Assembly: GCA_964396415.1 (NCBI GenBank)
Contig: CAYNFM010000001.1
Span: forward strand, 69,143-133,142
Length of the DNA: 64,000 bases
Direction of reading: 5' to 3'
Origin: UBA1306 sp964396415
GTDB taxonomy: Bacteria; Spirochaetota; Spirochaetia; Treponematales; Rectinemataceae
Shown: one piece after another, positions 33,445 to 42,853 of the stretch
Numbering within the stretch: position 1 is the first letter of the stretch
Layout: each line of letters starts with the position of its first letter
The notes under the pieces: model-generated
Seen by the model: the letters and a program-made list of their open reading frames with translations, nothing else
What the model was told of the DNA's origin: nothing
The model's database searches: none
Program-made: the position numbers and the translations under genes

Positions 33445-34610
33445 TCGAGCCCTATCCGCGGCTTCGCCCCGCGCCCTCGGTCGGCGACCCCGGGCGGATC
33501 GGCCTGCAATGGTTCGCCGCCGAGGACGAGGGGCGGACCGAAGAGCCTTCCGAAACCAAGCTCAGGAAGGCGCGGGAAGAGGGACGCGTAGCGAAGAGCC
33601 AAGAGCTGATAGGGGCGGTCGGCCTCCTGTTCCCGTCGGTCGCTCTCGTCCTGCTCGGACCTTATTTCGCCCGGACCATGCGCGAGATGCTGCTTTTCTA
33701 CCTGGGCCTCGTGGGAAAGACCGATATTTCGACCGATTCGGGACCCGTCGTCGCGGCCTTCTTCTCGTATTTCGTCCGTCTCACCCTTCCCTTGGCCGGC
33801 GTCGCCGTCATCGGAGCGATATTCTCCAACGTGCTCCAGGTGGGCTTGGTCCTCTCGGTCAAGCCCATCACGCCCGACTTCTCCAAGATCGTTCCTCGAT
33901 TCGGCCAGTACTTCAAGCGGACCATGTTTTCCCTGGAGGGAGTCTTCAATCTCGCGAAGTCGATCGCGAAGATACTCATCATAGCCTTCGTCGCGTACCT
34001 CACCATCCAGGGCGAGTTCGACAAGCTCAGGAGGCTCTTCGAAGGCCCGTTCTGGCCCATGATCGCGTTCGTATTCTCCCTGGCGATGCGCCTGATCATC
34101 GAGGTGGCTGTGGCGATGCTCATCCTCGCCGTGCCCGACTACCTCTTCCAGCGCAGGCAATACATGGAATCCCTCAAGATGTCCAAGGAGGAAGTGAAGG
34201 AAGAGCGGAAGATGCAAGAGGGGGATCCGCTGATCAAGAGCAGGCTCCGCGAGCGGATGCGCGAGCTGCTCGCTAGGAACATGGCGGCCAACGTGCCCAA
34301 GGCCGACGTGGTCATAACCAATCCGACCCATTACGCCGTGGCCCTCGAGTGGGATAGGGAGAGGATGCCCGCGCCGACGGTCAGCGCGAAGGGCGTCGAT
34401 GAAGTCGCCCAGCGGATCAAGCGGATCGCGATCGAGAGCGGGGTCCCCCTGGTCGAGAACCGGCCCCTCGCGCGCGCGCTGTACGCGGACGTCGAGATAG
34501 GGGACGCGATCCCCGAGAAGTACTATCAGGCCATCGCGGCCGTTCTCGCCCACGTGCTCGGCGCTGAAGGCGAGGCGGCGAGCTTCGCCGACGCGGGCGC
34601 GGGAGCCTAG
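33441..34610 (+). CDS. flhB: flagellar export switch protein FlhB
   Basis: FlhB switches export from rod/hook to filament substrates by self-cleavage. The 389-residue protein has an extra 24-residue N-terminus, the EEPSETKLRKAREEGRVAKSQEL opening, four membrane helices, and the autocleavage site NPTHYAVAL with Asn294 followed by Pro-Thr-His. The frame is open through fliR, but the GTG at 33441 overlapping the fliR stop is the evident start. Confidence 0.95.
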   Translation: MIEPYPRLRPAPSVGDPGRIGLQWFAAEDEGRTEEPSETKLRKAREEGRVAKSQELIGAVGLLFPSVALVLLGPYFARTMREMLLFYLGLVGKTDISTDSGPVVAAFFSYFVRLTLPLAGVAVIGAIFSNVLQVGLVLSVKPITPDFSKIVPRFGQYFKRTMFSLEGVFNLAKSIAKILIIAFVAYLTIQGEFDKLRRLFEGPFWPMIAFVFSLAMRLIIEVAVAMLILAVPDYLFQRRQYMESLKMSKEEVKEERKMQEGDPLIKSRLRERMRELLARNMAANVPKADVVITNPTHYAVALEWDRERMPAPTVSAKGVDEVAQRIKRIAIESGVPLVENRPLARALYADVEIGDAIPEKYYQAIAAVLAHVLGAEGEAASFADAGAGA

Positions 34611-34641
34611 CGAAAAATGAACGCATCGGAGGTAGGCTGGC

Positions 34642-36729
34642 ATGGCTGACACTCAGCGCCTCGTACGCAACAATCTCGTGGGCAATCCGTCCGACCTGGC
34701 CGTAGCCGTGAGCGCGGTGGCGGTCGTCCTCATGATAATCATACCGGTCCCCTCGGTGCTCCTGGACGCCCTCCTAGCCTTCAACCTTACCGGGGCCATC
34801 CTAATACTCCTCATCGTGCTCTTCACGAAAAAGGCGACGGAATTCTCGATTTTCCCGACGATGCTCCTCATCACGACGGTATTCGGCCTCGCCCTCAACA
34901 TCTCGACGATGCGCCTCATACTTTCCATGGGCGCCAAATTCGACGTCAAGATGATACGGGCCTTCGCGTCCTTCGTCGTGGGCGCGGGCGGCGCCGACGG
35001 CCTGGTGATCGGCTTCATCATCTTCCTCGTCATCATCGCCGTGCAGGTGATGGTGATCACGAAAGGCGCGACGCGCATCGCCGAGGTCGCCGCCCGCTTC
35101 ACCCTGGACGGACTGCCCGGCAAGCAGATGTCCATAGACGCGGAATACAATTCGGGGGCGATCACGGAGGAGGAGGCGATACGCCGAAAGGGCGAGGTCC
35201 AGCGCGAGGTCGACTTCTACGGCCAGATGGACGGCGCCTCAAAATTCATCTCGGGCAACGTCAAGGCGGGGATACTCATCACCGTCATCAACTTCGTCGG
35301 CGGCTTCGTGATAGGAATGGTCCTCCATCACGAGGACTTCAATACGGCGATCACGACCTACACGCTCCTCACGATAGGCGACGGCCTCATCTCCCAGATC
35401 CCGGCCCTCCTCGTCTCCGTGGCGACCGGCATCATAGTCACGAGGGCGAACTCGGAGGGAACCTTCGGCAACGACGTCACGAAGCAATTCTCGCAGAACG
35501 CGAGAGTCTACCTCGTCGGAGCCTCCGTCCTGGCGATAATGGCCGTCCTCCCCGGCTTCCCCTGGTACGTGCTCATCCCCATGGCGGCCATGCTCGCCCT
35601 CATCGGCGTCAGGCTGGCCCGAAAGCAGGTGGCCGACGCCGACCGGGCCAAGACGGCGGCCGCGGGCAAGAAGAAGGCCGATGTTCCCGCCGACCTCTCT
35701 CCCGTCGTTCCCCTCGATCCCATCAGTCTCGAGCTCGGCTACGGCCTCATCCCCCTGGTGGACAAGGACAAGGGCGCCGATCTTCTCGAGCGCATTACGC
35801 GCATACGCAAGGAGAGCGCTCTCGACATGGGGCTGGTGGTTCCGCGAATCAGGATCATCGACAACATGAGGCTGGAGCCGTCGGAGTATTGCTTCAAGAT
35901 CCGCGGCGTCCAGGTCGGCCGCGGCATCATACGGCTGGGCTACTACCTGGCGATAAACCCGGGGGGAGTCACCGAGGACATACCCGGCGAGAAGACGCGG
36001 GACCCGACCTTCGGCCTGCCCGCCCTCTGGATAGCCGAGGAGCAGCGCGACAGGACCGAAAGGGCGGGCTATACCGTCGTCGACGCGCCCAGCATCGTCG
36101 CGACCCACCTTACGGACATAATCAAGAGACACGCCTCGGAGATACTCGGCAGGCAGGAGGTCCAGTCCATCCTCGACGCGCTCAAGAAGGATTATCCGGC
36201 CGTCGTCGAGGACACGACCAAGCGCCTGAGCCTGGGCGAGACGCAGAAGGTGCTGCAGGCCCTCCTGCGCGAGCAGGTGTCGGTCCGGAACATGGTGGTC
36301 ATCCTCGAGACTCTCGCCGACTACGCCGGCGTGACCAAGGATCCGGTCTTCCTGGCCGAAAAATGCCGGCAGGCGCTCGGCAGGCAGATATGCCTGCAAT
36401 ACGCGGATCAGGATCGGACGCTTCGCGTGCTCACCATCGATTCCGCGCTCGAGCAAAAGATAATCGACAGCAGGGTCGATACCCCGGGCGGAGTCGTCGC
36501 CGCCCTCGAGCCCGCCGCCCAGCGGCAATGGATAAAGGCCCTCACTCGCGCCGTGTCGGCGGTACAGCAGAAGGGCTGGGTCCCCATCGTACTGTGCTCG
36601 GAGGGCGCCCGCGCCCTCGTAAAGGCCAGCACCGAGAGGGAGCTGCCCGACCTCGTCGTCCTCTCGGTCCCGGAAATAGTGGCCGACGCTCGAGTAGAGG
36701 CCGTCGGCGAGATAAAAGTGGAAGGTTAG
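34642..36729 (+). CDS. flhA: flagellar export gate protein FlhA
   Basis: FlhA is the nonameric export gate receptor for chaperone-substrate complexes. The 695-residue protein has eight membrane helices, the FHIPEP region (ARFTLDGLPGKQMSIDAEYNSGAI), and a large cytoplasmic domain (from about residue 350) with LELGYGLIPLVD, GVTEDIPGEKTRDPTFGLPALWI and LREQVSVRNMVVILETLADYAG. AGGTAGG precedes the ATG. Confidence 0.97.
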   Translation: MADTQRLVRNNLVGNPSDLAVAVSAVAVVLMIIIPVPSVLLDALLAFNLTGAILILLIVLFTKKATEFSIFPTMLLITTVFGLALNISTMRLILSMGAKFDVKMIRAFASFVVGAGGADGLVIGFIIFLVIIAVQVMVITKGATRIAEVAARFTLDGLPGKQMSIDAEYNSGAITEEEAIRRKGEVQREVDFYGQMDGASKFISGNVKAGILITVINFVGGFVIGMVLHHEDFNTAITTYTLLTIGDGLISQIPALLVSVATGIIVTRANSEGTFGNDVTKQFSQNARVYLVGASVLAIMAVLPGFPWYVLIPMAAMLALIGVRLARKQVADADRAKTAAAGKKKADVPADLSPVVPLDPISLELGYGLIPLVDKDKGADLLERITRIRKESALDMGLVVPRIRIIDNMRLEPSEYCFKIRGVQVGRGIIRLGYYLAINPGGVTEDIPGEKTRDPTFGLPALWIAEEQRDRTERAGYTVVDAPSIVATHLTDIIKRHASEILGRQEVQSILDALKKDYPAVVEDTTKRLSLGETQKVLQALLREQVSVRNMVVILETLADYAGVTKDPVFLAEKCRQALGRQICLQYADQDRTLRVLTIDSALEQKIIDSRVDTPGGVVAALEPAAQRQWIKALTRAVSAVQQKGWVPIVLCSEGARALVKASTERELPDLVVLSVPEIVADARVEAVGEIKVEG

Positions 36730-36732
36730 GCG

Positions 36733-38010
36733 ATGCAGTATTTCACCGAACTGGCTTCCTCGCACCGCGAGGCGCTCGACGTGATCAGGGCGAAGTACGG
36801 CGACTCGGCCCAGGTGCTGTCGCACAAGACGGTAAGGATGGGAGGCTTCTTCGGGCTCTTCGCGAGGGAGGGCGTCGAGGTGACGGGCTACATCCGGCCC
36901 GAGCGCGCGGCCGAGGCGAAAAGCGCGCCCAAGCCTGACTTCGAGGAGGAGAAGCGCAAGATCCTCGCCCAGGCCAAGGCCGATCAGGCCCTCCAGCAGG
37001 TGCTCGCCGAGATAAAAGGGATCAGGGACAGGCTCGACGAAAGGCCCGCGGCGGCGACCGAGGCCGACGACCACGAGACGATACGCCGCATCGACGCCCT
37101 CCTCGCCCTCAACGATTTCTCCGAATCCTTCCGGAGGGAGGCTGTCGCCCGCCTCCGCCGCGACTTCTCGCTCGAGGCCCTGGGCGACGTCGAGGAAGTC
37201 GAGTCCGCCGCCCTGGAATGGGTGGGTGATTCGATCCGCCTGTGGCTCGGGCCGGAGGAACAGCCTTCCCAATGGGCGACGCCCGATAGGAGAGGGCCCA
37301 GGATCCTCGCCCTCGTCGGGCCGACGGGGGTGGGCAAGACCACGACGATAGCCAAGCTCGCGGCCATCCATGCCGTAGGCATCGGCGGGGGAAGGCCCCA
37401 ATCGGTCAGGATGATCACCATCGACAACTACCGCATCGGCGCGCGCCAGCAGATCGAGACCTACGGAGACATCATGGGCGTCCCGGTCTCCTGCGTCGAG
37501 ACGGCCGAGGACCTCCGCAAGACGATCGCGATGCATTCGGACGCTGACCTCGTCCTCGTCGATACCGTGGGCAAGAGTCCCAGGGACGCGGTACGACTCG
37601 CCGAGATGCAGCGCGTCCTCGCCGCCTGCGGGCCCAAGGCCGAGACCCATTTGGCGCTTTCCGCCACGACCAAGGCGAGCGACATGGTCCAGATAATGCG
37701 TCAGTTCGAGCCCTTCGACTACAAGGCCGTAGTCATCACCAAGCTCGACGAGACCAATAGGATCGGCAACGCCGTCTCCGCGCTCGCCGAGCGAGGGAAG
37801 AGCGTCTCCTATATCACGAACGGCCAGTCGGTGCCGCAGAACATCGAGCGCGCGCGCGTGACGCGCCTTTTGATGAACCTGGAAGGTTTTAGGGTCGACC
37901 GTCCGCGCCTCGAGGCGCGCTACGGCGAAGAACCGGAGGAATCCGAGGCCGAGCGGCCGCTCGACCGAGCAAGCGGGCCGCGCGGAGGCCCTCGAGAGGA
38001 TTGGAGTTGA
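36733..38010 (+). CDS. flhF: flagellar biosynthesis SRP-type GTPase FlhF
   Basis: FlhF sets where, and with FlhG how many, flagella are built; spirochaete flagella start near the cell ends. The 425-residue protein has an N-terminal basic B domain, then the SRP NG domain: GPTGVGKTTTIAKLAAI (from about residue 196), TIDNYRIGARQQIETYGDIMGVPV, DTVGKSPRD and ITKLDETNRIGNAVS. It starts 3 bases after flhA. Confidence 0.96.
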   Translation: MQYFTELASSHREALDVIRAKYGDSAQVLSHKTVRMGGFFGLFAREGVEVTGYIRPERAAEAKSAPKPDFEEEKRKILAQAKADQALQQVLAEIKGIRDRLDERPAAATEADDHETIRRIDALLALNDFSESFRREAVARLRRDFSLEALGDVEEVESAALEWVGDSIRLWLGPEEQPSQWATPDRRGPRILALVGPTGVGKTTTIAKLAAIHAVGIGGGRPQSVRMITIDNYRIGARQQIETYGDIMGVPVSCVETAEDLRKTIAMHSDADLVLVDTVGKSPRDAVRLAEMQRVLAACGPKAETHLALSATTKASDMVQIMRQFEPFDYKAVVITKLDETNRIGNAVSALAERGKSVSYITNGQSVPQNIERARVTRLLMNLEGFRVDRPRLEARYGEEPEESEAERPLDRASGPRGGPREDWS

Positions 38011-38012
38011 AA

Positions 38013-38903
38013 ATGGAAGATCAGGCGCAAGCGCTTCGCGAGATCATGGGCAAAAGACCGCCGGCAAGCGAGAAGCGCGATGCCGCCTCGCCCGAGCGCG
38101 GGAAGAAGACGCGGATCATCGCCGTCGCCTCCGGCAAGGGGGGCGTCGGGAAGACGAACGTCTCGGTGAACCTGGCCATCGCCTACGCCAAAACGGGCAA
38201 GAAAGTGATCGTGATGGACGCCGATCTCGGGCTCGCGAACGTCAACGTCATGCTCAACATGATTCCCAAGTACAACCTTTACCACGTGATCCGCAAGCAA
38301 AAGACCATGCGCGAGATCATCCTGGACACGGAATACGGGATCCAGATCGTCGCCGGAGCCTCGGGCTTCTCGAAGATCGCCAACCTGACCGACGAGGAGA
38401 GGCGGAGCTTCATCGGCGAGCTGTATACCCTTTCCCAGGCCGACATCATCATCATAGACACGGCGGCCGGCGTTTCCGCCAACGTCCTCGGCTTCGTCGC
38501 CGCGGCCGACGACGCGATCATCGTGACCACTCCAGAGCCGACGGCGATCACCGACGCCTACGGCATAATCAAGATCATCGCCACCGAGATCGACAATCTC
38601 AATATCGGCCTCAAGCTGGTCGTGAACCGGGTGAGGACCGTCACGGAAGGCAGGCGCGTGGCCGAGAGGATCATCAATATCTCCAGCCAGTTCCTCAACC
38701 TCAAAGTCGAGTACCTCGGCTGCATATACGACGATCCCATCGTGCCCGCCTCGGTGCTGCGGCAGAAGCCCTTCATCGTGCAGGATCCCAGGTCCAAGGC
38801 GGCGATATCGGTCGCGCACCTGGTCGGCCGCATCGAAAAGACGGATTTCGCGGGCGATCCCGGGATCGGGCGTTTCATCAAGAAGCTGTTCGGCAAGGAT
38901 TGA
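38013..38903 (+). CDS. flhG: MinD/ParA-like ATPase FlhG (YlxH)
   Basis: FlhG limits flagellar number by acting on FlhF. In the 296-residue protein an N-terminal helix with DQAQALREIMG (the FlhF-activating DQAxxLR motif, residues about 3-9) precedes the deviant Walker A SGKGGVGKTN (about 40-49), VIVMDADLGLANVNVML and the DTAAGVSANVLGF segment. Shine-Dalgarno TTGGAG lies 6 bases before ATG 38013; longer starts (TTG 38001/38007) are less likely. Confidence 0.95.
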   Translation: MEDQAQALREIMGKRPPASEKRDAASPERGKKTRIIAVASGKGGVGKTNVSVNLAIAYAKTGKKVIVMDADLGLANVNVMLNMIPKYNLYHVIRKQKTMREIILDTEYGIQIVAGASGFSKIANLTDEERRSFIGELYTLSQADIIIIDTAAGVSANVLGFVAAADDAIIVTTPEPTAITDAYGIIKIIATEIDNLNIGLKLVVNRVRTVTEGRRVAERIINISSQFLNLKVEYLGCIYDDPIVPASVLRQKPFIVQDPRSKAAISVAHLVGRIEKTDFAGDPGIGRFIKKLFGKD

Positions 38904-38948
38904 GCCCGCGGCGGCCTGGCCTCGCGCGTCTCGGGCGAAGGCCCGAAC

Positions 38949-38984
38949 TTGACGAGGGTCGGGATTTCAGCCTAATCTTAGGCT
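38949..38984 (+). promoter_or_regulatory. possible promoter with overlapping dyad upstream of 39006 and whiG
   Basis: TTGACG (38949-38954) is a good -35 box with CCTAAT (38971-38976) 16 bases downstream. A palindrome AGCCTAA-TC-TTAGGCT (38969-38984) overlaps the -10. The 102-base gap between flhG and the next gene is otherwise featureless up to AAGGAGGGAG. The promoter and operator are inference from these two elements. Confidence 0.35.
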
Positions 38985-39005
38985 CAAAAGGAGGGAGCGG
39001 AGACG

Positions 39006-39749
39006 GTGGACAAGGACCTGCGTGCCTCGCTCGTCGCCGCCTGCTCGGCGGCCGCGCTCTCCGCGCTGATCGGCCTTTTCGCCGGGGTCGGATTCGGCAC
39101 TCTGATATTCCGCGCGCTCCTTTGCGCCATACTCATCGGCGTCGCGGTCTATGGCGGAATCCTCCTGCTTCGAAATCTGCTTCCCGGGATCCTGACCGAA
39201 GGCGACGAGGTCGAGGACTTCGACGCCTTGAGCGGCGGCGACGAAAAGGGCGCGAACATCGATATCGTCTTGCCGGGCGAGGCGGCGAGCTCGGCTTCCT
39301 TCGCAGGGCCCGAGGAGATTACGAGATACGCCGCCGAAGGTCGCTCGGGGGGGGGCTTCGATCGAGCCGGGCCCGGCGGCGGAAGGCCGGATCTCGACGA
39401 GACGGCGACGGAGCTGACGCCCGTGGACGAGACGAGCCTCCTCGATCCCGACGACGGCGAAGGCCGAGGCGCCGCCGCGATCCCCATCAATCCGGGCTAC
39501 GACAGGGCTCTCCGTCCTTCCGCCGGCTTCGAAGACCTCGACGTCCTGCCCGATCTGGAAGGCTTCAGCGATGCCTTCACGGCATCCGAATTCTCGTCGG
39601 GGGGCTCGTCCGACGCGGTCGGCCCGATGAACCCGATGAAAGGCGGCAGTCAGGGCCTATCGGGATCGAAGGCCGGACCGGAAGGCCTCGACCCCGCCTC
39701 CCTAGCTCAAGCGGTGCGAACAATCCTCAAACGTGACCAGAAAGGGTAA
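39006..39749 (+). CDS. unknown two-helix membrane protein before whiG
   Basis: A 247-residue protein with two adjacent hydrophobic helices at the N-terminus (about 7-27 and 33-54), then a long acidic, Gly/Ser/Asp-rich soluble tail with no recognised domain. It lies between flhG and the sigma-28 gene, as an unknown membrane gene does in other treponemes as I recall, so a role near the flagellar assembly checkpoint is plausible but not shown. GTG start after AAGGAGGGAG. Codon 115-118 (SGGG) is written as a run of nine G (39347-39355), a slippage-prone site. The overlapping frame at 38900-39736 is a shadow. Confidence 0.75.
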   Translation: MDKDLRASLVAACSAAALSALIGLFAGVGFGTLIFRALLCAILIGVAVYGGILLLRNLLPGILTEGDEVEDFDALSGGDEKGANIDIVLPGEAASSASFAGPEEITRYAAEGRSGGGFDRAGPGGGRPDLDETATELTPVDETSLLDPDDGEGRGAAAIPINPGYDRALRPSAGFEDLDVLPDLEGFSDAFTASEFSSGGSSDAVGPMNPMKGGSQGLSGSKAGPEGLDPASLAQAVRTILKRDQKG

Positions 39750-39755
39750 GGAAAA

Positions 39756-40544
39756 ATGACCGAGAACCCGCTTCAGCGGATGACGGAAGACGAACTCTGG
39801 TCCCTCTACAAGGCGAAGAAGGAGTCCGCTATCAGGGATGCCTTCATTCGGCAGTACGCTCCGCTCGTAAAGTACGTGGCCGGGAAGGTAGCGGCGAGCA
39901 TGCCCAACACCGTGGAGTTCGAGGATCTCGTGGGCTTCGGGGTATTCGGCCTTCTCGATGCCATAGAGAAATTCGATCCCGATAAGAACGTCAAATTCAA
40001 GACCTACGCCGTCACGCGCATCCGCGGGGCGATCTTCGACGAGCTTCGCTCCATCGATTGGGTGCCTCGGTCCGTGCGCCAGAAGACCAAGGAGATCGAG
40101 GACGCCGTGGTGAGCCTCGAGTCCAAGCTCGGAAGGCCGGCCTCGGATCAGGAGATCGCCTCGTCGATGGGCGTCTCCGAGGACGAGTTCCTAAAGACCA
40201 TGCTCAAGATCTCGAGCACTTCCGTCCTCTCCCTCAACGACGTCTGGTACTCGGGCGACGAGGCGGACAAGATCTCCATCGGCGAGAGCATCGAGTCGCC
40301 CTCGAGCATGAATCCCGACGCGACGGTCGAGAGGGAAGAGGTCAAGCGCGTCATCGTCCAGGCCATCAACGAGTTGCCGGAGAAGGAGAAGAAGGTTCTC
40401 GTGCTCTATTATTACGAGGACCTGACTCTCAAGGAGATCGGGCAGGTGCTCGAAGTGACCGAATCGCGCGTGAGCCAGCTGCATACGAAGGCCATCCTCC
40501 GCCTTCGCGCCAAGCTCACCAACCTGCGCAAGGGAATCCTATAA
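39756..40544 (+). CDS. fliA: RNA polymerase sigma factor WhiG/FliA (sigma-28)
   Basis: Sigma-28 directs late flagellar and chemotaxis gene transcription. The 262-residue protein has region 2 (LVKYVAGKVAASMPNTVEFEDLVGFGVFGLLDAIEKFDPDKNVKFKTYAVTRIRGAIFDELRSIDWVPRSVRQ), region 3 and the region 4 helix-turn-helix (LTLKEIGQVLEVTESRVSQLHTKAI). It sits at the end of the flagellar block, 6 bases after the membrane gene. A matching promoter is seen before fliL (27912-27938). No anti-sigma FlgM gene is evident in the window. Confidence 0.96.
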   Translation: MTENPLQRMTEDELWSLYKAKKESAIRDAFIRQYAPLVKYVAGKVAASMPNTVEFEDLVGFGVFGLLDAIEKFDPDKNVKFKTYAVTRIRGAIFDELRSIDWVPRSVRQKTKEIEDAVVSLESKLGRPASDQEIASSMGVSEDEFLKTMLKISSTSVLSLNDVWYSGDEADKISIGESIESPSSMNPDATVEREEVKRVIVQAINELPEKEKKVLVLYYYEDLTLKEIGQVLEVTESRVSQLHTKAILRLRAKLTNLRKGIL

Positions 40545-40548
40545 AGCC

Positions 40549-42534
40549 ATGGCCGCGACTCTGGGCCTGCACGAGATAGCCGGGCTCATGCGGCGCTACC
40601 TGGATGAAGACGGCGCCAAGAAATCCCTCGTGGTCGAGGGACGTTCCGTGGAGGAGGCCCTCGCCGACGCCGCCGTGCAGCTCGGCGTGCCTTTGAAGAA
40701 TCTCGAATTCGAAGTCATAGAGAAGGGAAACCCCGGAATCCTGGGCGCTGGGCGAAGGAATTGGCGGGTTCGCGCCTATCCGGTCGCGGCCAAACGCGAG
40801 GTTCAAATGCCCGCCGAGCGCGACACGGCCGAATACTTCGTCGATTCGGCTCCCGTCGTGGAGGAAAGGAACGTCGATGGAGAGTGCTTCGTCCGGCTCT
40901 CCCCCGACGGGGCCCTCCTCAAGGTAAGCGCGCCCCAGGGCAGGGGCAAGCGCGTCACCGAGCGCCAGGCCTACGACAAGCTCCTATCGAGGGCGGTGAG
41001 GGCCTACGACGAGGCCCTCGTAATGGAAGTGGTCAGGCAGGCCTCGAGCGATTACGTCCGAGTGGGAGACTACATCTCGAACCCCGCCAATGACGCGCTG
41101 ATCACGGTGGAGGTCACCGACCAGGAGATGAAGGGCTTCGTCATCCTGACGCCGCCAGGACCGGGCGGATCCGATCTCTCCAAGGACGCCATCCTCGCAT
41201 TCCTCCGCAACAACCGGGTTATCCACGGCGTATCGGAAGCGATCCTCCAGGAGCTCGAGGATAAGCCTCGCTACCGCGAGCCCGTCTTGGCCGCGGAGGG
41301 CTCCAGGCCGCAAAACGGCCGCGATTCCTACGTCCAGTACAATTTCGAGACCGACAAGAATAGGCATCAGCTCAAGGAGGCGGCCGACGGAAGGGTCAAC
41401 TTCAAGGAGCTCGGCCTCATCCAGAACGTGGTCGCGGGGCAGCCTCTCGCCCGCAAGATTCCGCCGGAGCCCGGTCAGCCGGGGCGGACCGTCACCGGCA
41501 AAGTCATACCGGCCCGGAACGGCAAGGACATGCCGACGCCCTTGGGCCGCAACGTCCACATGGCCGACGATGGAGCCACCCTCATCGCGGATATAAACGG
41601 CCTCGTTACTTTCATCGGCGGCAAGATCAACGTCGAGGAGATCTTCACCGTCCCCGGGGACGTCGATCTCAAGACGGGGAACGTGATGTTCCTGGGGACG
41701 GTAATCGTGCAGGGCAACGTCGAGGACGGCTTCTCGGTCAAGGCATCGGGCAACATCGAGGTCCGAGGCTCGGTGGGCAAGTGCGAGATCATCGCCGAGG
41801 GCGATATAATCATCCACCAGGGCATAGCCGGCAAGGGCGGCGGCATCATGCAGGCCGGCAAGAACATCTGGAGCAAGTTCATCGAGAATACCACGGTCGA
41901 GGCGGGCGAGAACGTCATCGTCTCCGACGGCCTGATCAATACCACCATCGTCGCGAACAAGAAGATCATCTGCCAGGGGAAGAGGGCGGCGATCGTAGGC
42001 GGCAAGTACCGCGCCTGCGAGGAGATAAACGCGAAGACCCTCGGGTCTCCAGTGGGCGGGACCGAGACCATCCTCGAGGTGGGCTACGACCCGAAGAGCA
42101 AGGAGAAGATGGACGGCCTCCAGTCCCAGGCGCTGCAGATCAAGCGGCAGGCGGAGGAGCTCGACAAGAACATCGCGACGCTCAATGCGACCAAGAAGCA
42201 AAGGAAGGTCCTTCCCGAGGATAAGGAAGCCCTCCTCCAGGATTATATACTCCGCCGCGAGGAACTGGTCGCCGAGGTGCGCGGACTGGCCAAGGAAATC
42301 GAGGCGATCCAGGCCTATCTCAACGGACTCAAGACCAAGGGCAGGATCAGCGCATCGGGCCGCGTATACCCAGGCGTCAAGCTGGTAATCAAGGACGTAC
42401 GAGAGGATATAAAGACCGAGCAGAAGGCCATTACCTTCTATCTCGAGAACCAGATGATACGAACGACTCGCTACGAAGAGCCCGAGGACGATATCCTCAA
42501 GAAGGGGCCGCCCGATGCCCATAAGGCCGATTGA
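40549..42534 (+). CDS. fapA: FapA (DUF342) protein with N-terminal Jag_N-type domain
   Basis: A 661-residue protein. Residues about 24-75 (VVEGRSVEEALADAAVQLGV...GNPGILGAGRRNWRV) match the Jag N-terminal domain. From about 230 it is the flagellar assembly protein A (DUF342) fold with the beta-helix stretch GNVEDGFSVKASGNIEVRGSVGKCEIIAEGDIIIHQGI. A coiled coil (about 520-590) and a short C-terminal beta segment follow. FapA in Vibrio affects polar flagella and glucose signalling. It starts 4 bases after the sigma-28 stop, so it is in the same message. Confidence 0.88.
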   Translation: MAATLGLHEIAGLMRRYLDEDGAKKSLVVEGRSVEEALADAAVQLGVPLKNLEFEVIEKGNPGILGAGRRNWRVRAYPVAAKREVQMPAERDTAEYFVDSAPVVEERNVDGECFVRLSPDGALLKVSAPQGRGKRVTERQAYDKLLSRAVRAYDEALVMEVVRQASSDYVRVGDYISNPANDALITVEVTDQEMKGFVILTPPGPGGSDLSKDAILAFLRNNRVIHGVSEAILQELEDKPRYREPVLAAEGSRPQNGRDSYVQYNFETDKNRHQLKEAADGRVNFKELGLIQNVVAGQPLARKIPPEPGQPGRTVTGKVIPARNGKDMPTPLGRNVHMADDGATLIADINGLVTFIGGKINVEEIFTVPGDVDLKTGNVMFLGTVIVQGNVEDGFSVKASGNIEVRGSVGKCEIIAEGDIIIHQGIAGKGGGIMQAGKNIWSKFIENTTVEAGENVIVSDGLINTTIVANKKIICQGKRAAIVGGKYRACEEINAKTLGSPVGGTETILEVGYDPKSKEKMDGLQSQALQIKRQAEELDKNIATLNATKKQRKVLPEDKEALLQDYILRREELVAEVRGLAKEIEAIQAYLNGLKTKGRISASGRVYPGVKLVIKDVREDIKTEQKAITFYLENQMIRTTRYEEPEDDILKKGPPDAHKAD

Positions 42535-42853
42535 CCTCCAGACGCTCCTGATGCAGATGTCCCAGGTGGGGCGCGACCAGGCCATAGAGAAGGACGGTCC
42601 GGCCCTGCAGAGCGCCATGCAGGGGGCGGCGGCCCAGAAGAAGGAGATGGAGGCGAAGGAAGCGGTACGTCGACCCGAGGAGCCCAAGGATGGCGCCGGG
42701 GCCGTCAGGGAGCGCCCGGGCCGTTCCCGAGCCCAAGGGGGAAGGAACGCCCAGGACGGCGAGGAGGGCGCGGATGACGAGGACGGGGAAAGAACCCCGG
42801 AGGAGGTCGTGCGCGATCCCTCCCTCGGAAACCGCGTAGATCTTTCAGGATGA
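42515..42853 (+). CDS. small charged protein, unknown
   Basis: A 112-residue protein overlapping the fapA end by 20 bases and the next start by 4 (ATGA). The first 30 residues (MPIRPIDLQTLLMQMSQVGRDQAIEKDG) look ordered; the rest is a highly charged, probably disordered tail. No domain recognised. The tight overlaps on both sides argue that it is real and co-translated with fapA. Confidence 0.7.
   Translation: MPIRPIDLQTLLMQMSQVGRDQAIEKDGPALQSAMQGAAAQKKEMEAKEAVRRPEEPKDGAGAVRERPGRSRAQGGRNAQDGEEGADDEDGERTPEEVVRDPSLGNRVDLSG

Noticed and set aside
38900..39736. 278-codon plus-strand frame overlapping the gene at 39006
   Set aside because: Arg/Gly-rich translation typical of a frame shadow; the 39006 frame has membrane helices, a ribosome-binding site and normal composition.
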